From positions 124,001 through 188,000 of the forward strand of contig NZ_PHFJ01000001.1 in the NCBI RefSeq assembly GCF_003144535.1: DNA of 64,000 nt, in the 5' to 3' direction. This document shows positions 10,324 to 20,144 of the stretch, piece after piece; position 1 is the stretch's first letter, and each line of letters starts with the position of its first letter. The notes under the pieces are model-generated. The model had not been told where the DNA came from. It saw nothing but the letters and a program-made list of their open reading frames with translations, and made no database searches. The translations under genes were made by a program, and so were the position numbers. The DNA comes from Proteus penneri (lineage in GTDB: Bacteria > Pseudomonadota > Gammaproteobacteria > Enterobacterales > Enterobacteriaceae).

Positions 10324-11181
10324 ATGCTTTACCCGAGCGAAGAAAAATTATATGCACCGATTGAATGGCAGGATTGCTCTGAAGGTTTTGAAGATATCCT
10401 CTATCATAAATCAGTCGATGGCATTGCAAAAATTACGATTAACCGCCCGCAAGTGCGTAATGCTTTCCGTCCTTTGACAGTGAAAGAGATGATCCAAGCA
10501 TTAGCTGATGCACGTTACGATGACACCATTGGTACTATCATTCTAACGGGTGCAGGTGAAAAAGCATTCTGCGCTGGTGGTGACCAAAAAATTCGTGGAG
10601 ACTACGGCGGATATCGTGATGAGAGCGGTACACATCATCTAAACGTGTTGGATTTCCAACGCCAAATCCGTACTTGTCCGAAGCCTGTTGTGGCCATGGT
10701 CGCCGGTTATTCTATCGGTGGTGGCCATGTGCTTCATATGATGTGTGACTTAACTATCGCTGCTGAAAACGCTATTTTTGGTCAAACTGGCCCTAAAGTG
10801 GGTTCTTTCGATGGTGGTTGGGGTGCATCTTATATGGCGCGTATTGTTGGCCAAAAGAAAGCACGCGAAATCTGGTTCTTATGTCGTCAATATGATGCGA
10901 AAGAAGCATTAGAGATGGGCTTGGTTAATACCGTTGTTCCTTATGCAGATCTTGAAAAAGAAACCGTTCGTTGGTGTCGTGAAATGCTGGAAAACAGCCC
11001 AATGGCATTACGTTGCTTGAAAGCAGCATTAAATGCGGATTGTGATGGTCAAGCAGGCCTGCAAGAATTAGCGGGTAATGCAACTATGCTGTTCTATATG
11101 ACTGATGAAGGTCAAGAAGGCCGCAACGCCTTTAATGAAAAACGTCAACCTGATTTCACTCGATTTAAACGTAACCCATAA
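10324..11181 (+). CDS. menB: 1,4-dihydroxy-2-naphthoyl-CoA synthase MenB
   Basis: MenB is a crotonase-fold enzyme that cyclises o-succinylbenzoyl-CoA to 1,4-dihydroxy-2-naphthoyl-CoA. 285 aa, as in E. coli. Crotonase features are clear: [20 protein letters not shown] (CoA and oxyanion-hole region), [20 protein letters not shown] (the second oxyanion glycines) and [20 protein letters not shown]. It is one of the most conserved men proteins. Its stop overlaps the menC start codon by one base (TAATG). Confidence 0.98.
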   Translation: MLYPSEEKLYAPIEWQDCSEGFEDILYHKSVDGIAKITINRPQVRNAFRPLTVKEMIQALADARYDDTIGTIILTGAGEKAFCAGGDQKIRGDYGGYRDESGTHHLNVLDFQRQIRTCPKPVVAMVAGYSIGGGHVLHMMCDLTIAAENAIFGQTGPKVGSFDGGWGASYMARIVGQKKAREIWFLCRQYDAKEALEMGLVNTVVPYADLEKETVRWCREMLENSPMALRCLKAALNADCDGQAGLQELAGNATMLFYMTDEGQEGRNAFNEKRQPDFTRFKRNP

Positions 11182-12152
11182 TGAGAAACGCCAAACTCTA
11201 TTCATTCAGCCTACCTGTAGATGCAGGCGTTGTTCTGCGCTATCAAAGGCTAAAAACGCGTGATGGTTTTCTTGTCTGTTTAGAGCAAAATGGCAAACAA
11301 GGATGGGGTGAAATTTCACCTCTTCCTGAGTTTAGCCGTGAAACTTTAGAGCAAGCACAAGAAGCTGCACAATCTTGGTTAACAGCTTGGTGTGCGGGTG
11401 AAAACCCAGAGCACAGTGAACTGCCAAGCGTGGCTTTTGGTATTAGCTGTGCATTAGCAGAGCTTAATGATACGTTGCCACAAGACGCAAATTATCGTGC
11501 TGCACCTTTATGTAATGGCGATCCTGATGATTTGATTTTAAGCCTTAATGATATGGAAGGTGAAAAAGTCGCTAAAATCAAAGTGGGCTTATATGAAGCT
11601 GTGCGTGATGGGATCGTCGTTAATCTGTTATTAGAAGCTATTCCTGACTTAAAACTCAGACTCGATGCCAATCGAAGCTGGACACCAGCCAAAGCAGAAG
11701 GTTTTGCGAAGTATGTTAATCCGCAATGGCGTGATCGCATCGCATTCTTAGAAGAGCCATGCAAAACACCAGAAGAGTCACTGGCTTTTTCTCAAGCAAC
11801 AGGAATTAATATTGCTTGGGATGAAACAGTACGAGATGACGGGTTTGAAGTAAAACCACAACCCGGTGTCACTACTATTGTGATAAAACCTACACTGGTG
11901 GGAAGCCTTGAACGTTGTCGCTCTTTAGTTGAGCAAGCACATGCTTTAGGGCTTGATGCTATTATTAGTTCAAGCATTGAGAGTAGCTTCGGGCTGACTC
12001 AATTAGCAAGAATTGCACAATGGTTAACGCCTAATAGCATTCCAGGACTGGATACCGTTGATCTAATTAAGCAACAGCTTATTCGTCCTTGGCCAGATGT
12101 GGATATTCCGCTTATTTCTCTTGAACAGCTAGAGACTGTATGGCAACAGTAG
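11181..12152 (+). CDS. menC: o-Succinylbenzoate synthase MenC
   Basis: MenC is an enolase-superfamily enzyme that dehydrates SHCHC to o-succinylbenzoate. 323 aa. Family landmarks are the catalytic lysine region [13 protein letters not shown], the metal-ligand strand [29 protein letters not shown] with the second acidic ligand, and [13 protein letters not shown] with the second catalytic Lys. The start overlaps the menB stop and the end overlaps menE by 13 bases, so the block is tightly coupled. Confidence 0.96.
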   Translation: MRNAKLYSFSLPVDAGVVLRYQRLKTRDGFLVCLEQNGKQGWGEISPLPEFSRETLEQAQEAAQSWLTAWCAGENPEHSELPSVAFGISCALAELNDTLPQDANYRAAPLCNGDPDDLILSLNDMEGEKVAKIKVGLYEAVRDGIVVNLLLEAIPDLKLRLDANRSWTPAKAEGFAKYVNPQWRDRIAFLEEPCKTPEESLAFSQATGINIAWDETVRDDGFEVKPQPGVTTIVIKPTLVGSLERCRSLVEQAHALGLDAIISSSIESSFGLTQLARIAQWLTPNSIPGLDTVDLIKQQLIRPWPDVDIPLISLEQLETVWQQ

Positions 12153-13579
12153 TTCAATTTAAACAATGGCCGTGGCATCACTGGGCACAATTTAGCCCAA
12201 ATGAAACGGCCATCATTTCAGGCAATTCGCCTATTACATGGCAACAATTAAGCTGTCATATTAATCAGTTAGCTAGCCATTTTATGGAACAAGGTGTTAA
12301 TACACAAAGCACTGTGCTGTTGCGTGGAAAAAATCACCTCAATCTTATTTTTGCCTTACTGGCTGTTTTTCAATGTGGTGCTAAGGTTTTACCTTTAAAT
12401 CCACAGCTTCCAAAATCTTTACTTGATGAATTATTGCCTAACTTATGTATTGATTTTTATGCTGATTTGAGTGATTCACCGCTAGATTTGAAGGCGACAT
12501 TGCTTGATTTTAGTGGTATTGAGCTAAGTAACAGGTCACGTCAATATAAAACTCAAACAGTAAATGATGTTCTATGGGAGCCATCTCGTATGGCAACACT
12601 TATTTTGACATCAGGCTCATCAGGTTTACCCAAAGCTGCGGTACATACCTTTGATGCTCATCTTCGCAGCGCAATGGGTGTTTTGTCATTAATGCCTTTG
12701 GAAAAAGGTGATAGCTGGTTACTTTCTTTGCCTCTATTTCATGTTTCAGGGCAAGGTATACTTTGGCGCTGGTTATTGCGTGGAGCAACGCTGGTGGTGC
12801 GTGAAATGCACCCATTCGTGGATGCGTTGCAGGGTTGTACTCATGCTTCTTTAGTGCCCACACAACTATGGCGTTTCTTACAAAATAGAGTGCAGCAAGA
12901 TAATCAACAATCTATTACTTTAAAATCTGTTTTATTAGGGGGAGCCATGATCCCTATTGAGCTAACGCAAGCAGCAGAACATTGGGGAATTCAATGCTGG
13001 TGTGGTTATGGCATGACAGAAATGGCATCGACGGTTTGTGCGAAACGTGCAGATGGTAAAGCAGGAGTAGGACTTCCACTACAAGGCAAAGAAGTTAGGT
13101 TAGTGGATGATGAACTCCAGATAATGTCTGATAGCGTTGCTTTAGGTTATTGGTTTGATGGTAAATTAAAACCGTTATCACTTACAGCTGATGGATGGTA
13201 TTCAACACGAGATAAAGGTGGTTTTATCGCCGGTGAATGGTGTGTTTTAGGGCGATTAGATAATCTGTTTTTTAGTGCGGGTGAGGGTATTCAGCCAGAA
13301 GATATTGAGAAAATACTCAATACACACCCTAGTGTAAGCCAATCTTTTGTTGTTCCTATTGATGATGCAGAATTTGGGCAACGTCCAGTCGCAGTTGTCG
13401 ATAGTGATATTGAAATAATCAATCAGTTACCGCAGTGGTATCATTCGCGTTTAGCTGGATTTCAACGACCCGTTGCTTGTTTACAACTCCCTGAAAACCT
13501 TAAAAATGGTGGAATTAAAATTTCCCGCAAACAAGTGCAAGAATGGGTGAAAGGGCAAATGCTTATTAAGGATATATAA
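12140..13579 (+). CDS. menE: o-Succinylbenzoate-CoA ligase MenE
   Basis: MenE is an adenylate-forming enzyme that activates o-succinylbenzoate with CoA before MenB acts. 479 aa. The AMP-binding signature [18 protein letters not shown] is near residue 155, [12 protein letters not shown] near residue 293, and YSTRDKGGF with a following [20 protein letters not shown] marks the hinge and C-terminal lid. The ATG at 12140 lies inside menC. It is the last men gene of the block; a restriction-like gene follows after 62 bases with no clear terminator between. Confidence 0.96.
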   Translation: MATVVQFKQWPWHHWAQFSPNETAIISGNSPITWQQLSCHINQLASHFMEQGVNTQSTVLLRGKNHLNLIFALLAVFQCGAKVLPLNPQLPKSLLDELLPNLCIDFYADLSDSPLDLKATLLDFSGIELSNRSRQYKTQTVNDVLWEPSRMATLILTSGSSGLPKAAVHTFDAHLRSAMGVLSLMPLEKGDSWLLSLPLFHVSGQGILWRWLLRGATLVVREMHPFVDALQGCTHASLVPTQLWRFLQNRVQQDNQQSITLKSVLLGGAMIPIELTQAAEHWGIQCWCGYGMTEMASTVCAKRADGKAGVGLPLQGKEVRLVDDELQIMSDSVALGYWFDGKLKPLSLTADGWYSTRDKGGFIAGEWCVLGRLDNLFFSAGEGIQPEDIEKILNTHPSVSQSFVVPIDDAEFGQRPVAVVDSDIEIINQLPQWYHSRLAGFQRPVACLQLPENLKNGGIKISRKQVQEWVKGQMLIKDI

Positions 13580-13641
13580 TTGTTATTATTAAATATTGAA
13601 CGCTTATTTCACTTTATTATGATAATTGATGTGATGTTCTT

Positions 13642-14524
13642 ATGAGTAAAACAGATTATATTTTACGTTCCCTTTCAAAGATAACTAAAAAACGATGGGA
13701 ACATTATGTTATCAATCGTATCTTTCATAAATTAGACGACCCCGAAATTGAATTTGTTTGTCAGCAGTGCATTCGAAAAGCAAATTCTCCAGATAAAATA
13801 TATCTTGCTGATTTATTTTTTCCGCAACTTGCTCTGTATTTGGAAATAGATGAAGAGCATCACGATAGCGATGAGGCTAAAAAAAAAGGATGCAAAGAGG
13901 CGACTTGATATTATTGAAGCTACTGGTTTTATCGAAAAACGGATCCCTGCTAGCAATGTTACTATAGAGCAGTTAAATACCAGTATAGATGAATTTGTTA
14001 AGTTACTTATAGACACTAAAGAAAAGCAAAAGGCACAAAAGAAGTTTATACCTTGGGATTATAGCGCACAATATACAGCCAAACGCCATATAGATGCAGG
14101 CTTTATTGAAGTAGGGCCACATGCTATTTTTCGCTACCATCGTGATGCTTTAGAATGCTTTGGTTATATTAATAAAGGACATCATCAGTCTGGTAGTTGG
14201 AAATTACCTGAAAATATTGTAAGAGAGATTGGTTTATCTGGTCGTATAATGGTGTGGTTTCCTCGCCTTTATAATGCGGGTGTTTGGAATAATGAGCTTT
14301 CTCCTGATGGTGAGTGGATCACGGAGGAGAGTCTCGAAGTTGATAACAATTATATCGAGGATTGGGATTATCGTATTGTTATGGCTCATTCTCGAGATGA
14401 ACTTAACCGAGTATTATATCGGTTTCTAGGGGTTTTTCAGATAGATAAGAATAAATCCGTAGAAGGAAAAAATATTTTTAAGCGAATCAATACTAAAGTA
14501 AAAGTCTTTAATTCATATAATTGA
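13642..14524 (+). pseudogene. PvuRts1I-like modification-dependent restriction endonuclease, frameshifted in an A9 tract
   Basis: Two overlapping frames form one protein. The first (13642-13908, 88 aa, MSKTDYILRSLSKI...) ends after the A9 run at 13879-13887. The second continues to 14524. Reading eight A instead of nine joins them (EAKKKDAKRRLDIIEATGF) into exactly 293 aa, the length I recall for PvuRts1I. Blocks such as KRWEHYVINR, EFVCQQCIRK, IYLADLFFPQL, RRLDIIEATGF and RIVMAHSRDELNRVLYRFLG match that enzyme from memory. PvuRts1I enzymes cut DNA holding 5-hydroxymethylcytosine or its glucosylated form, have a Vsr/PD-(D/E)XK-like N-terminal nuclease domain and an SRA-like C-terminal domain, and need no methyltransferase. 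Candidate active-site residues are D57, E68, D70, E71 and H73-H74. The second part should be the SRA-like reader. It is a lone gene between menE and katA. It may be a true pseudogene, a slippage-switchable gene or a sequencing error. Confidence 0.85.
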
Positions 14525-14537
14525 CTATTTCTTTAAT

Positions 14538-14572
14538 ATAAAAATATGCCCCTAGCTTTTAACTAGGGGCAT
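14538..14572 (-). terminator. Terminator of katA
   Basis: A 10-bp stem (ATGCCCCTAG at 14546-14555 with CTAGGGGCAT at 14563-14572) is followed on the minus strand by ATTTTTAT. It lies between katA and the convergent PvuRts1I-like gene and may stop both. Confidence 0.85.
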
Positions 14573-14609
14573 GAGTGCCGAGTTGCTCACAAGGCTTTTT
14601 ATTATACCG

Positions 14610-16064
14610 TTATTTAGCGTCTTTTTTTGCTAACGCTTTTATTGCTTTTTCAACGCCTGCGCCATATTCAGGATGGACTTTCTTAAATAGGGCAATTTGA
14701 CGTTTTTGTGTATCTTTACTTGCCTGCACTAATTCGCCTGCAATACGAGCAAACATGCGTTGATGCTCTTCATCACTCAGTAATTCATACAGCGCACGAG
14801 GTTGACTGAAGTAGTCTTCATCTTCGCGATGGTTCCAGTGATCTGCCGCACCTTCAATTGATAATGGTGGCTCTTTAAAGTTAGGCTGTTCTTGGAACAT
14901 ACCGCCGCTATTTGGCTCGTAAGTAATACCGCTACCACTATTACCATCAACACGCATTGCACCATCACGATGGTAATTATGGAACGGACATTTTGGTGCA
15001 TTAACTGGGATCTGATGATGGTTAACACCTAAACGATAACGATGTGCGTCACCGTAAGAGAATAGACGACCTTGTAGCATCTTATCTGGGGAGAAACCAA
15101 TACCCGGAACAATGTTAGCGGGGCTAAATGCCGCTTGCTCTACATCAGAGAAATAGTTTTCAGGGTTACGATTTAACTCGAAATAGCCTACATCGATTAA
15201 TGGGTAATCAGCATGAGGCCAAACTTTAGTTAAATCAAAAGGATTATAAGGGACTTTTGACGCTTCTTTTTCTGGCATTACTTGGATTTGTAAATTCCAG
15301 CGAGGGAAATCACCACGTTCAATCGCATCAAATAAATCACGTTGTGAGCTTTCTCTATCTTTACCTACCAGTGCTTCAGCTTCATCATCCATCAGATTTT
15401 TAATGCCTTGCTGGCAACGGAAGTGAAATTTAACCCAGAAACGCTCATTATCTTTATTAATAAAGCTATAAGTATGGCTACCAAAACCGTGAATAAAACG
15501 ATAGCTTTGTGGTAAACCGCGGTCGCTCATATCAATGGTTAATTGGTGTAATGATTCTGGTAAATGAGAAAAGAAATCCCATTTGTATGCCATATTGCGT
15601 AGGTTAGTTTTAGGATCACGTTTTACAATGTGGTTTAAGTCTGGAAATTTCAGCGCATCACGAAGGTAGAAAACAGGGGTGTTGTTACCCACCATATCCC
15701 AGTTACCTTCTTCAGTATAAAATTTTAACGCAAAACCACGAATATCACGTTCAGCGTCTGCGGCACCTCTTTCACCAGCCACTGTTGAGAAGCGGGCAAA
15801 CATTTCTGTTTTTTTACCCACTTTAGAGAAAATTTTAGCACGAGTATATTTTGTAATATCGTGAGTGACTTTAAATGTACCAAAAGCACCAGAGCCTTTT
15901 GCGTGCATACGTCTTTCTGGGATAACTTCACGATCAAAGTGAGCTAGTTTTTCTAAAAACCAGACATCTTGAAGTAACATCGGACCACGAGGGCCTGCTG
16001 TCATCGAGTTATTATTGTCTACGACAGGTGCGCCTGACGCCGTTGTTAGCTTTTTCTTTTCCAT
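14610..16064 (-). CDS. katA: Catalase KatA (clade 3, heme)
   Basis: Monofunctional heme catalase that splits hydrogen peroxide in the cytoplasm. With the ATG at 16064 it is 484 aa, the length of the crystallised Proteus mirabilis catalase; a GTG one codon upstream is also open. GGAG seven bases before the ATG supports it. Visible are the distal His in [14 protein letters not shown] (His54), [20 protein letters not shown], the Asn region [12 protein letters not shown], and the heme-ligand block [20 protein letters not shown] with its Tyr. NADPH-binding residues of small-subunit catalases are expected. The sequence differs from the P. mirabilis enzyme I recall at scattered sites (for example SGAP/SMTAG near the N-terminus and KVLEG-type C-terminal changes), one reason for suggesting another Proteus species. 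Confidence 0.97.
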   Translation of the reverse strand: MEKKKLTTASGAPVVDNNNSMTAGPRGPMLLQDVWFLEKLAHFDREVIPERRMHAKGSGAFGTFKVTHDITKYTRAKIFSKVGKKTEMFARFSTVAGERGAADAERDIRGFALKFYTEEGNWDMVGNNTPVFYLRDALKFPDLNHIVKRDPKTNLRNMAYKWDFFSHLPESLHQLTIDMSDRGLPQSYRFIHGFGSHTYSFINKDNERFWVKFHFRCQQGIKNLMDDEAEALVGKDRESSQRDLFDAIERGDFPRWNLQIQVMPEKEASKVPYNPFDLTKVWPHADYPLIDVGYFELNRNPENYFSDVEQAAFSPANIVPGIGFSPDKMLQGRLFSYGDAHRYRLGVNHHQIPVNAPKCPFHNYHRDGAMRVDGNSGSGITYEPNSGGMFQEQPNFKEPPLSIEGAADHWNHREDEDYFSQPRALYELLSDEEHQRMFARIAGELVQASKDTQKRQIALFKKVHPEYGAGVEKAIKALAKKDAK

Positions 16065-16348
16065 CACATATCTCCAGTTTATGAAATATTAAACGTTCTA
16101 AAAAAACAGCACGTGTGAATAAAACGAAGCGAGCAGCCTTATACTTATTATGGTTAATATTGACTGTATTTCCACTTTAGCAATATTGAACTCATTAATA
16201 AAACCAATTAGACCAATAATATTGATAGACGTAACTTATTTACATAGATTGATAATTCTACAGATTATCTTTCAATTTTGACTCAAGTTGTTTAATAAAT
16301 TTATTGTATAATTATATATTGGGACAATTATTTGCTGGAGTAATAACA

Positions 16349-16891
16349 ATGAAAAAATATTTATTGGTCGGTGCGATAAGTGCGTTGTTTGTGGCTGGAA
16401 ATGCCAATGCAGTATCAATGAATATTCAAGCAGGGAAACATTATACTGATGTTCGCGCTGGTTTAGGTGATCCTAATGCGGGCCTTTCTTTTAATGGAAA
16501 CTGGGCGCGTAGTGATCATGATGGTCAATTAGGTAGCTTAGGTGCGAAGTTTGCTTTGCCTTTAGGGCCATTTTCAGCAAGTGTTGGTGGTAAAGCGCTC
16601 TATTTATCACCCAAAAATGGTGATGATGGTGCTGCTTTAGCGGGGGGCGTTGGACTTAACTGGAATGTTCTACCTTCTTTAAGCTTATATGGCGAAGCTT
16701 ATGCATCTCCTGAAGGATTAACCTCCGGTAGCAAATCTTATTATGAAGCTGATGTGGGTGCACAATTAACGGTATTTAAACCACTGCATGTTAATGCTGG
16801 TTATCGTGTGATTGAAATCGAAAACTCACATAATAGAAGCAATAATAAATTAGCTGATGGTTTCTATGTGGGTGCAGGCTTAAGTTTCTAA
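16349..16891 (+). CDS. YfaZ-family outer membrane protein
   Basis: Small predicted outer-membrane beta-barrel. The start at 16349 has GGAG eight bases upstream and begins a signal peptide (MKKYLLVGAISALFVAGNANA, cleavage after ANA), giving 180 aa; an open extension to 16304 lacks a signal peptide start. The mature part alternates short polar and hydrophobic strands rich in Gly and ends with aromatic Phe (YVGAGLSF), the usual barrel C-terminal signal. YfaZ proteins have no established function. It is monocistronic, divergent from katA and closed by a strong terminator. Confidence 0.8.
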   Translation: MKKYLLVGAISALFVAGNANAVSMNIQAGKHYTDVRAGLGDPNAGLSFNGNWARSDHDGQLGSLGAKFALPLGPFSASVGGKALYLSPKNGDDGAALAGGVGLNWNVLPSLSLYGEAYASPEGLTSGSKSYYEADVGAQLTVFKPLHVNAGYRVIEIENSHNRSNNKLADGFYVGAGLSF

Positions 16892-16912
16892 TCCAGACGC
16901 TAGATCTGAATC

Positions 16913-16948
16913 AAAAAAAGCAGGTGTCTAAATTAACACCTGCTTTTT
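16913..16948. terminator. Bidirectional terminator between yfaZ-like gene and tyrP
   Basis: An A7 run, then an 8-bp stem (GCAGGTGT at 16920-16927 with ACACCTGC at 16936-16943) and T5. It can stop the rightward yfaZ-like gene and the leftward tyrP. Confidence 0.92.
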
Positions 16949-16981
16949 ATTGTCTATAAGACAGTTATATCAGAAAGGATG

Positions 16982-18193
16982 TTAGCCAACTTGAGGTAAT
17001 ACATCAAAAGTGATAGCAACTTGAATACCAATAACTACCAGTCCACAAATAAATACAATACCTAATGCACCGTTTCCACCTTTAACTTTGTATTTATCTA
17101 CACTATTTTGTTCTTGTCTAACTTTCCATACTAATAAAGCCGGTAGAAGTAACGCTAAGATCGACAGTGCAATAGCGGCATAGGCTAATGCTTGAACAAA
17201 GTTAGGGAAATAGAGTGCACAGACTAAAGGTGGAACAAAGGTTAATAAGCTGGATTGCATACGTCCAGTTGCACGATTACTGCGTTTAAATAAATCCGCA
17301 AGATAATCAAATAGACCTAATGCAACACCAAGGAATGAGGTAGCCAAAGCTAATGCAGCAAATAGGTTAACAGCAATATTTACGCGAGGAGTAGCAACAA
17401 CATCACGAATTGCTGTCAGTAAACCATTTAATCCAGATTGTTGCGCCATGATCCCCATAAAAGTATTTGTTGGGATGGCGCCTAATGTGGCCATTTGCCA
17501 TAAAATATAAGCAATAAGTGGAATAGCACTACCAGTAATAAAGATAATACGTAGCTTTTTAATATCGCCATTCATGTAGCTGACGATACTTGGCACACTG
17601 CCGTGAAAACCAAATGAGGTAAAAATAACAGGAATAGCAGAAAGAACAAGCCCATACGCCACAGGCATTGAGGTTAAGTTTACTGACTCAACGTGAGGTA
17701 ACATCACAATTAGCATAAATATGAGGAAGAAAACTTTTGCGGTAAACAATAGACGGTTAATTATATCAACCGATGTTGTACCAATTCCGACTACAGCTCC
17801 GCCAATCACTGTAAAGATTATAATACCTTGAGTGACAGAGAGTTTATGGCCAATCCAAGAGGATAGGGTAGATGAAAGCAATTCACCCGCACCACTAATA
17901 TAAGCAGTGGTTAACGCATACATTAATAACAATAGTGCAAGCCCAGTGATGACTTGACCACCTATACCGAGATAGCGTTTTGCGATAGAACCAAGGCCAG
18001 TATGAGGGTCGTTGTATTGATAAACTTCCACCAGAAGTAATGCGGTATAACTCATCAATAACCATAAACCAACAAGCAATAGCATCATCGTGCTAAAGCC
18101 AATACCCACAGCAGCCAGTGGCATTGCCAGCATACCTGCCCCAATTGTTGTTCCTGCAACAATAAAAACACTGCCTATAGTGCGATTCTTCAC
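16982..18193 (-). CDS. tyrP: Tyrosine-specific transporter TyrP
   Basis: Proton-coupled aromatic amino acid permease of the HAAAP family in the inner membrane. 403 aa with about 11 transmembrane segments. The N-terminus ([20 protein letters not shown], then [14 protein letters not shown]) and [20 protein letters not shown] are nearly the E. coli TyrP sequence as I recall it, closer than to Mtr or TnaB. It is a single gene. Upstream are two TyrR-box-like sequences, consistent with tyrosine repression and phenylalanine activation as in E. coli. Confidence 0.93.
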   Translation of the reverse strand: MKNRTIGSVFIVAGTTIGAGMLAMPLAAVGIGFSTMMLLLVGLWLLMSYTALLLVEVYQYNDPHTGLGSIAKRYLGIGGQVITGLALLLLMYALTTAYISGAGELLSSTLSSWIGHKLSVTQGIIIFTVIGGAVVGIGTTSVDIINRLLFTAKVFFLIFMLIVMLPHVESVNLTSMPVAYGLVLSAIPVIFTSFGFHGSVPSIVSYMNGDIKKLRIIFITGSAIPLIAYILWQMATLGAIPTNTFMGIMAQQSGLNGLLTAIRDVVATPRVNIAVNLFAALALATSFLGVALGLFDYLADLFKRSNRATGRMQSSLLTFVPPLVCALYFPNFVQALAYAAIALSILALLLPALLVWKVRQEQNSVDKYKVKGGNGALGIVFICGLVVIGIQVAITFDVLPQVG

Positions 18194-18258
18194 AAGATCC
18201 TCTATTCACTAGACTATTTATTTACTTAAAAATGCAGAGTATAAGAATGGTAAATTTC

Positions 18259-18299
18259 TGTCAAATTTTAATTACGTTTAGTGTAATGATTTATTTACA
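18259..18299 (-). promoter_or_regulatory. Tandem TyrR boxes upstream of tyrP
   Basis: The consensus TyrR box is TGTAAA-N6-TTTACA. At 18282-18299 the sequence is TGTAAT-GATTTA-TTTACA, one mismatch and near-palindromic, so a strong box. At 18259-18276 TGTCAA-N6-ATTACG is a weak box, 23 bases centre to centre and nearer tyrP. E. coli tyrP also has one strong and one weak box. Seen directly; binding is inferred. Confidence 0.75.
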
Positions 18300-18316
18300 A
18301 AAAAGATGTTGTGAAT

Positions 18317-18348
18317 AAAAAAACGCCAATCATAAAAATGAATTGGCG
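18317..18348 (-). terminator. Terminator of the YgdI/YgdR-like lipoprotein gene
   Basis: Stem CGCCAAT (18324-18330) with ATTGGCG (18342-18348), followed on the minus strand by T7. It lies just downstream of the lipoprotein gene and next to the tyrP control region. Confidence 0.88.
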
Positions 18349-18374
18349 CTTTAAGAGAAAAGTTTATAAGCGCA

Positions 18375-18608
18375 TTAATCGTCAAGTTCTACCATTCGTC
18401 TTATTTGATCTCGATTAATTTGTTTGAGCTGCCCAGTTTCTGCATCTTTGTAGGTAATTAATCCCGTTGCTTCATCTTCTTGGGGTTTATCTGTCGTTAA
18501 AATTGTTTCCCCATTTACGGTTTCAATTTTTTGTGGACTGGAACAGCCAGCAACGAGCAAAATTGATGTAGAAATAGCCATGACTGAGAAAATAGACTTT
18601 AATTTCAT
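18375..18608 (-). CDS. YgdI/YgdR-family lipoprotein
   Basis: Small outer-membrane or periplasmic lipoprotein of 77 aa. It has a short positively charged start, a hydrophobic segment and the lipobox LLVAGC, so the mature lipoprotein starts at Cys22. The rest is the DUF903 fold: a strand-rich domain with GETILTTDKPQ and DEATGLITYKDAETGQ. Members in E. coli are YgdI and YgdR, of unknown function. It is monocistronic with its own terminator. Confidence 0.85.
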   Translation of the reverse strand: MKLKSIFSVMAISTSILLVAGCSSPQKIETVNGETILTTDKPQEDEATGLITYKDAETGQLKQINRDQIRRMVELDD

Positions 18609-18698
18609 AATGCTTTTCCTTTTTTTACTGTGTTAACTTAACCTTAGTCAAAGTTGAACAAGAATGTTAGAAAAAAGCTTAAATTAAGATAATTCAAA

Positions 18699-18977
18699 TT
18701 ATTCAGAGTAAATTTCTATTTCAATATCACTGATGGGATGGCAGCTACAAGGTAAGATTTCATCAGGCTGGATAAATGCTAAAGGCTCGTTGCTATAACA
18801 GACTTTGCCTTTCACTAAACGTAGACGACAAGAGCCACAATAGCCTTCACGACATTGGTATTCGACTTCAACTTTCCCATGTTCTAATGCATCAAGCAAA
18901 GAAGGATGGGTGTCAGTATGAAATTCTAAAGGTTTTGAAAGACCCTGCTGATGCAGGGTCACTTTATGAGATGCCAT
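18699..18977 (-). CDS. yfaE: 2Fe-2S ferredoxin YfaE (RNR radical maintenance)
   Basis: 92-aa plant-type ferredoxin. The cluster ligands are CREGYCGSC plus a fourth Cys in LPCSCHP, spaced as in the CX4CX2C...C fold. In E. coli YfaE delivers electrons that build and repair the diferric-tyrosyl cofactor of NrdB. It lies 25 bases after nrdB on the same strand, the conserved nrdA-nrdB-yfaE order, which supports this role over a general ferredoxin. Confidence 0.95.
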   Translation of the reverse strand: MASHKVTLHQQGLSKPLEFHTDTHPSLLDALEHGKVEVEYQCREGYCGSCRLRLVKGKVCYSNEPLAFIQPDEILPCSCHPISDIEIEIYSE

Positions 18978-19002
18978 AACGTATCGGTGTTATTTCTCAG
19001 TA

Positions 19003-20133
19003 TTACAGTTCAAAGTTACTTAAGTCATCAGTATCAACTTGTGAATCAATTTGACCCACAAGGTAAGAACTGACTTCAACTTCTTGAGGCGCAACTTGAA
19101 CGTTGTCAGACACTAACCATGCATTGATCCATGGAATAGGGTTAGAGCGTGCTTTAAATGGTAATTTAAGACCCACTGCTTGCATGCGAATATTAGTAAT
19201 ATATTCAACATATTGACAAAGGATATCTTTATTTAAACCAATCATTGAGCCTTCAGAGAATAGGTATTCAGCCCACTCTTTTTCTTGCTCAGCAGCTTCA
19301 ACGAACAGGTCATAACACTCTTGCTCACATTCCTCTGCAATCTCTGCCATTTCAGGATCATCTTGACCCGAACGCAGTAAATTCAGCATGTGCTGTGTAC
19401 CTGTTAAGTGTAGCGCTTCGTCACGAGCAATGAGTCTAATGATTTTCGCGTTACCTTCCATCAGTTCACGCTCAGCAAAGGCAAATGAACAGGCAAAGCT
19501 AACGTAGAAACGAATTGCTTCGAGTGCGTTAACGCTCATTAAGCACAAATAAAGCTGTTTCTTTAATTTGCGTAACGTGACATGAACCGTTTTGCCTTTA
19601 ACCTGATGTTCGCCTTCACCATACATGTGATAAAGGTTTGTCAGATTGATTAACTCATCATAATAAGAAGAAATATCACGCGCGCGTTTTAAAATTTCTT
19701 CATTTTCAACGATATCATCAAACACAACTGACGGATCGTTAACAATATTACGAATAATATGAGTATAAGAGCGTGAGTGAATGGTTTCAGAAAATGACCA
19801 TGTTTCAACCCATGTCTCTAACTCAGGGATTGAGATTAAAGGTAAGAATGCCACGTTAGGGCTTCTTCCTTGAATGGAATCCAACAGAGTTTGATATTTT
19901 AAATTACTAATAAAAATATGTTTTTCATGATCAGGTAACGCATTGTAGTCAATACGATCACGAGAAACGTCCACTTCTTCTGGACGCCAGAAGAAAGAGA
20001 GCTGTTTTTCAATTAGCTTTTCAAAAATAGGGTATTTTTGCTGATCATAACGCGCTACGTTAACAGGTTGCCCAAAAAACATGGGCTCCTGAAGTTGATC
20101 ATTTTTAACTTGTGAAAAAGTAGTATAAGACAT
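19003..20133 (-). CDS. nrdB: Ribonucleoside-diphosphate reductase 1 subunit beta
   Basis: Small subunit of class Ia ribonucleotide reductase. It carries the diiron-tyrosyl radical that starts reduction of ribonucleoside diphosphates to deoxy forms. 376 aa, E. coli length. Metal and radical region: [20 protein letters not shown] holds the Glu and His ligands and the radical Tyr; [16 protein letters not shown] holds the second Glu and His set. The extreme C-terminus (DDLSNFEL) should bind the alpha subunit. It lies 11 bases after nrdA. Confidence 0.98.
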   Translation of the reverse strand: MSYTTFSQVKNDQLQEPMFFGQPVNVARYDQQKYPIFEKLIEKQLSFFWRPEEVDVSRDRIDYNALPDHEKHIFISNLKYQTLLDSIQGRSPNVAFLPLISIPELETWVETWSFSETIHSRSYTHIIRNIVNDPSVVFDDIVENEEILKRARDISSYYDELINLTNLYHMYGEGEHQVKGKTVHVTLRKLKKQLYLCLMSVNALEAIRFYVSFACSFAFAERELMEGNAKIIRLIARDEALHLTGTQHMLNLLRSGQDDPEMAEIAEECEQECYDLFVEAAEQEKEWAEYLFSEGSMIGLNKDILCQYVEYITNIRMQAVGLKLPFKARSNPIPWINAWLVSDNVQVAPQEVEVSSYLVGQIDSQVDTDDLSNFEL

Positions 20134-20144
20134 AGCTTCCTCAA

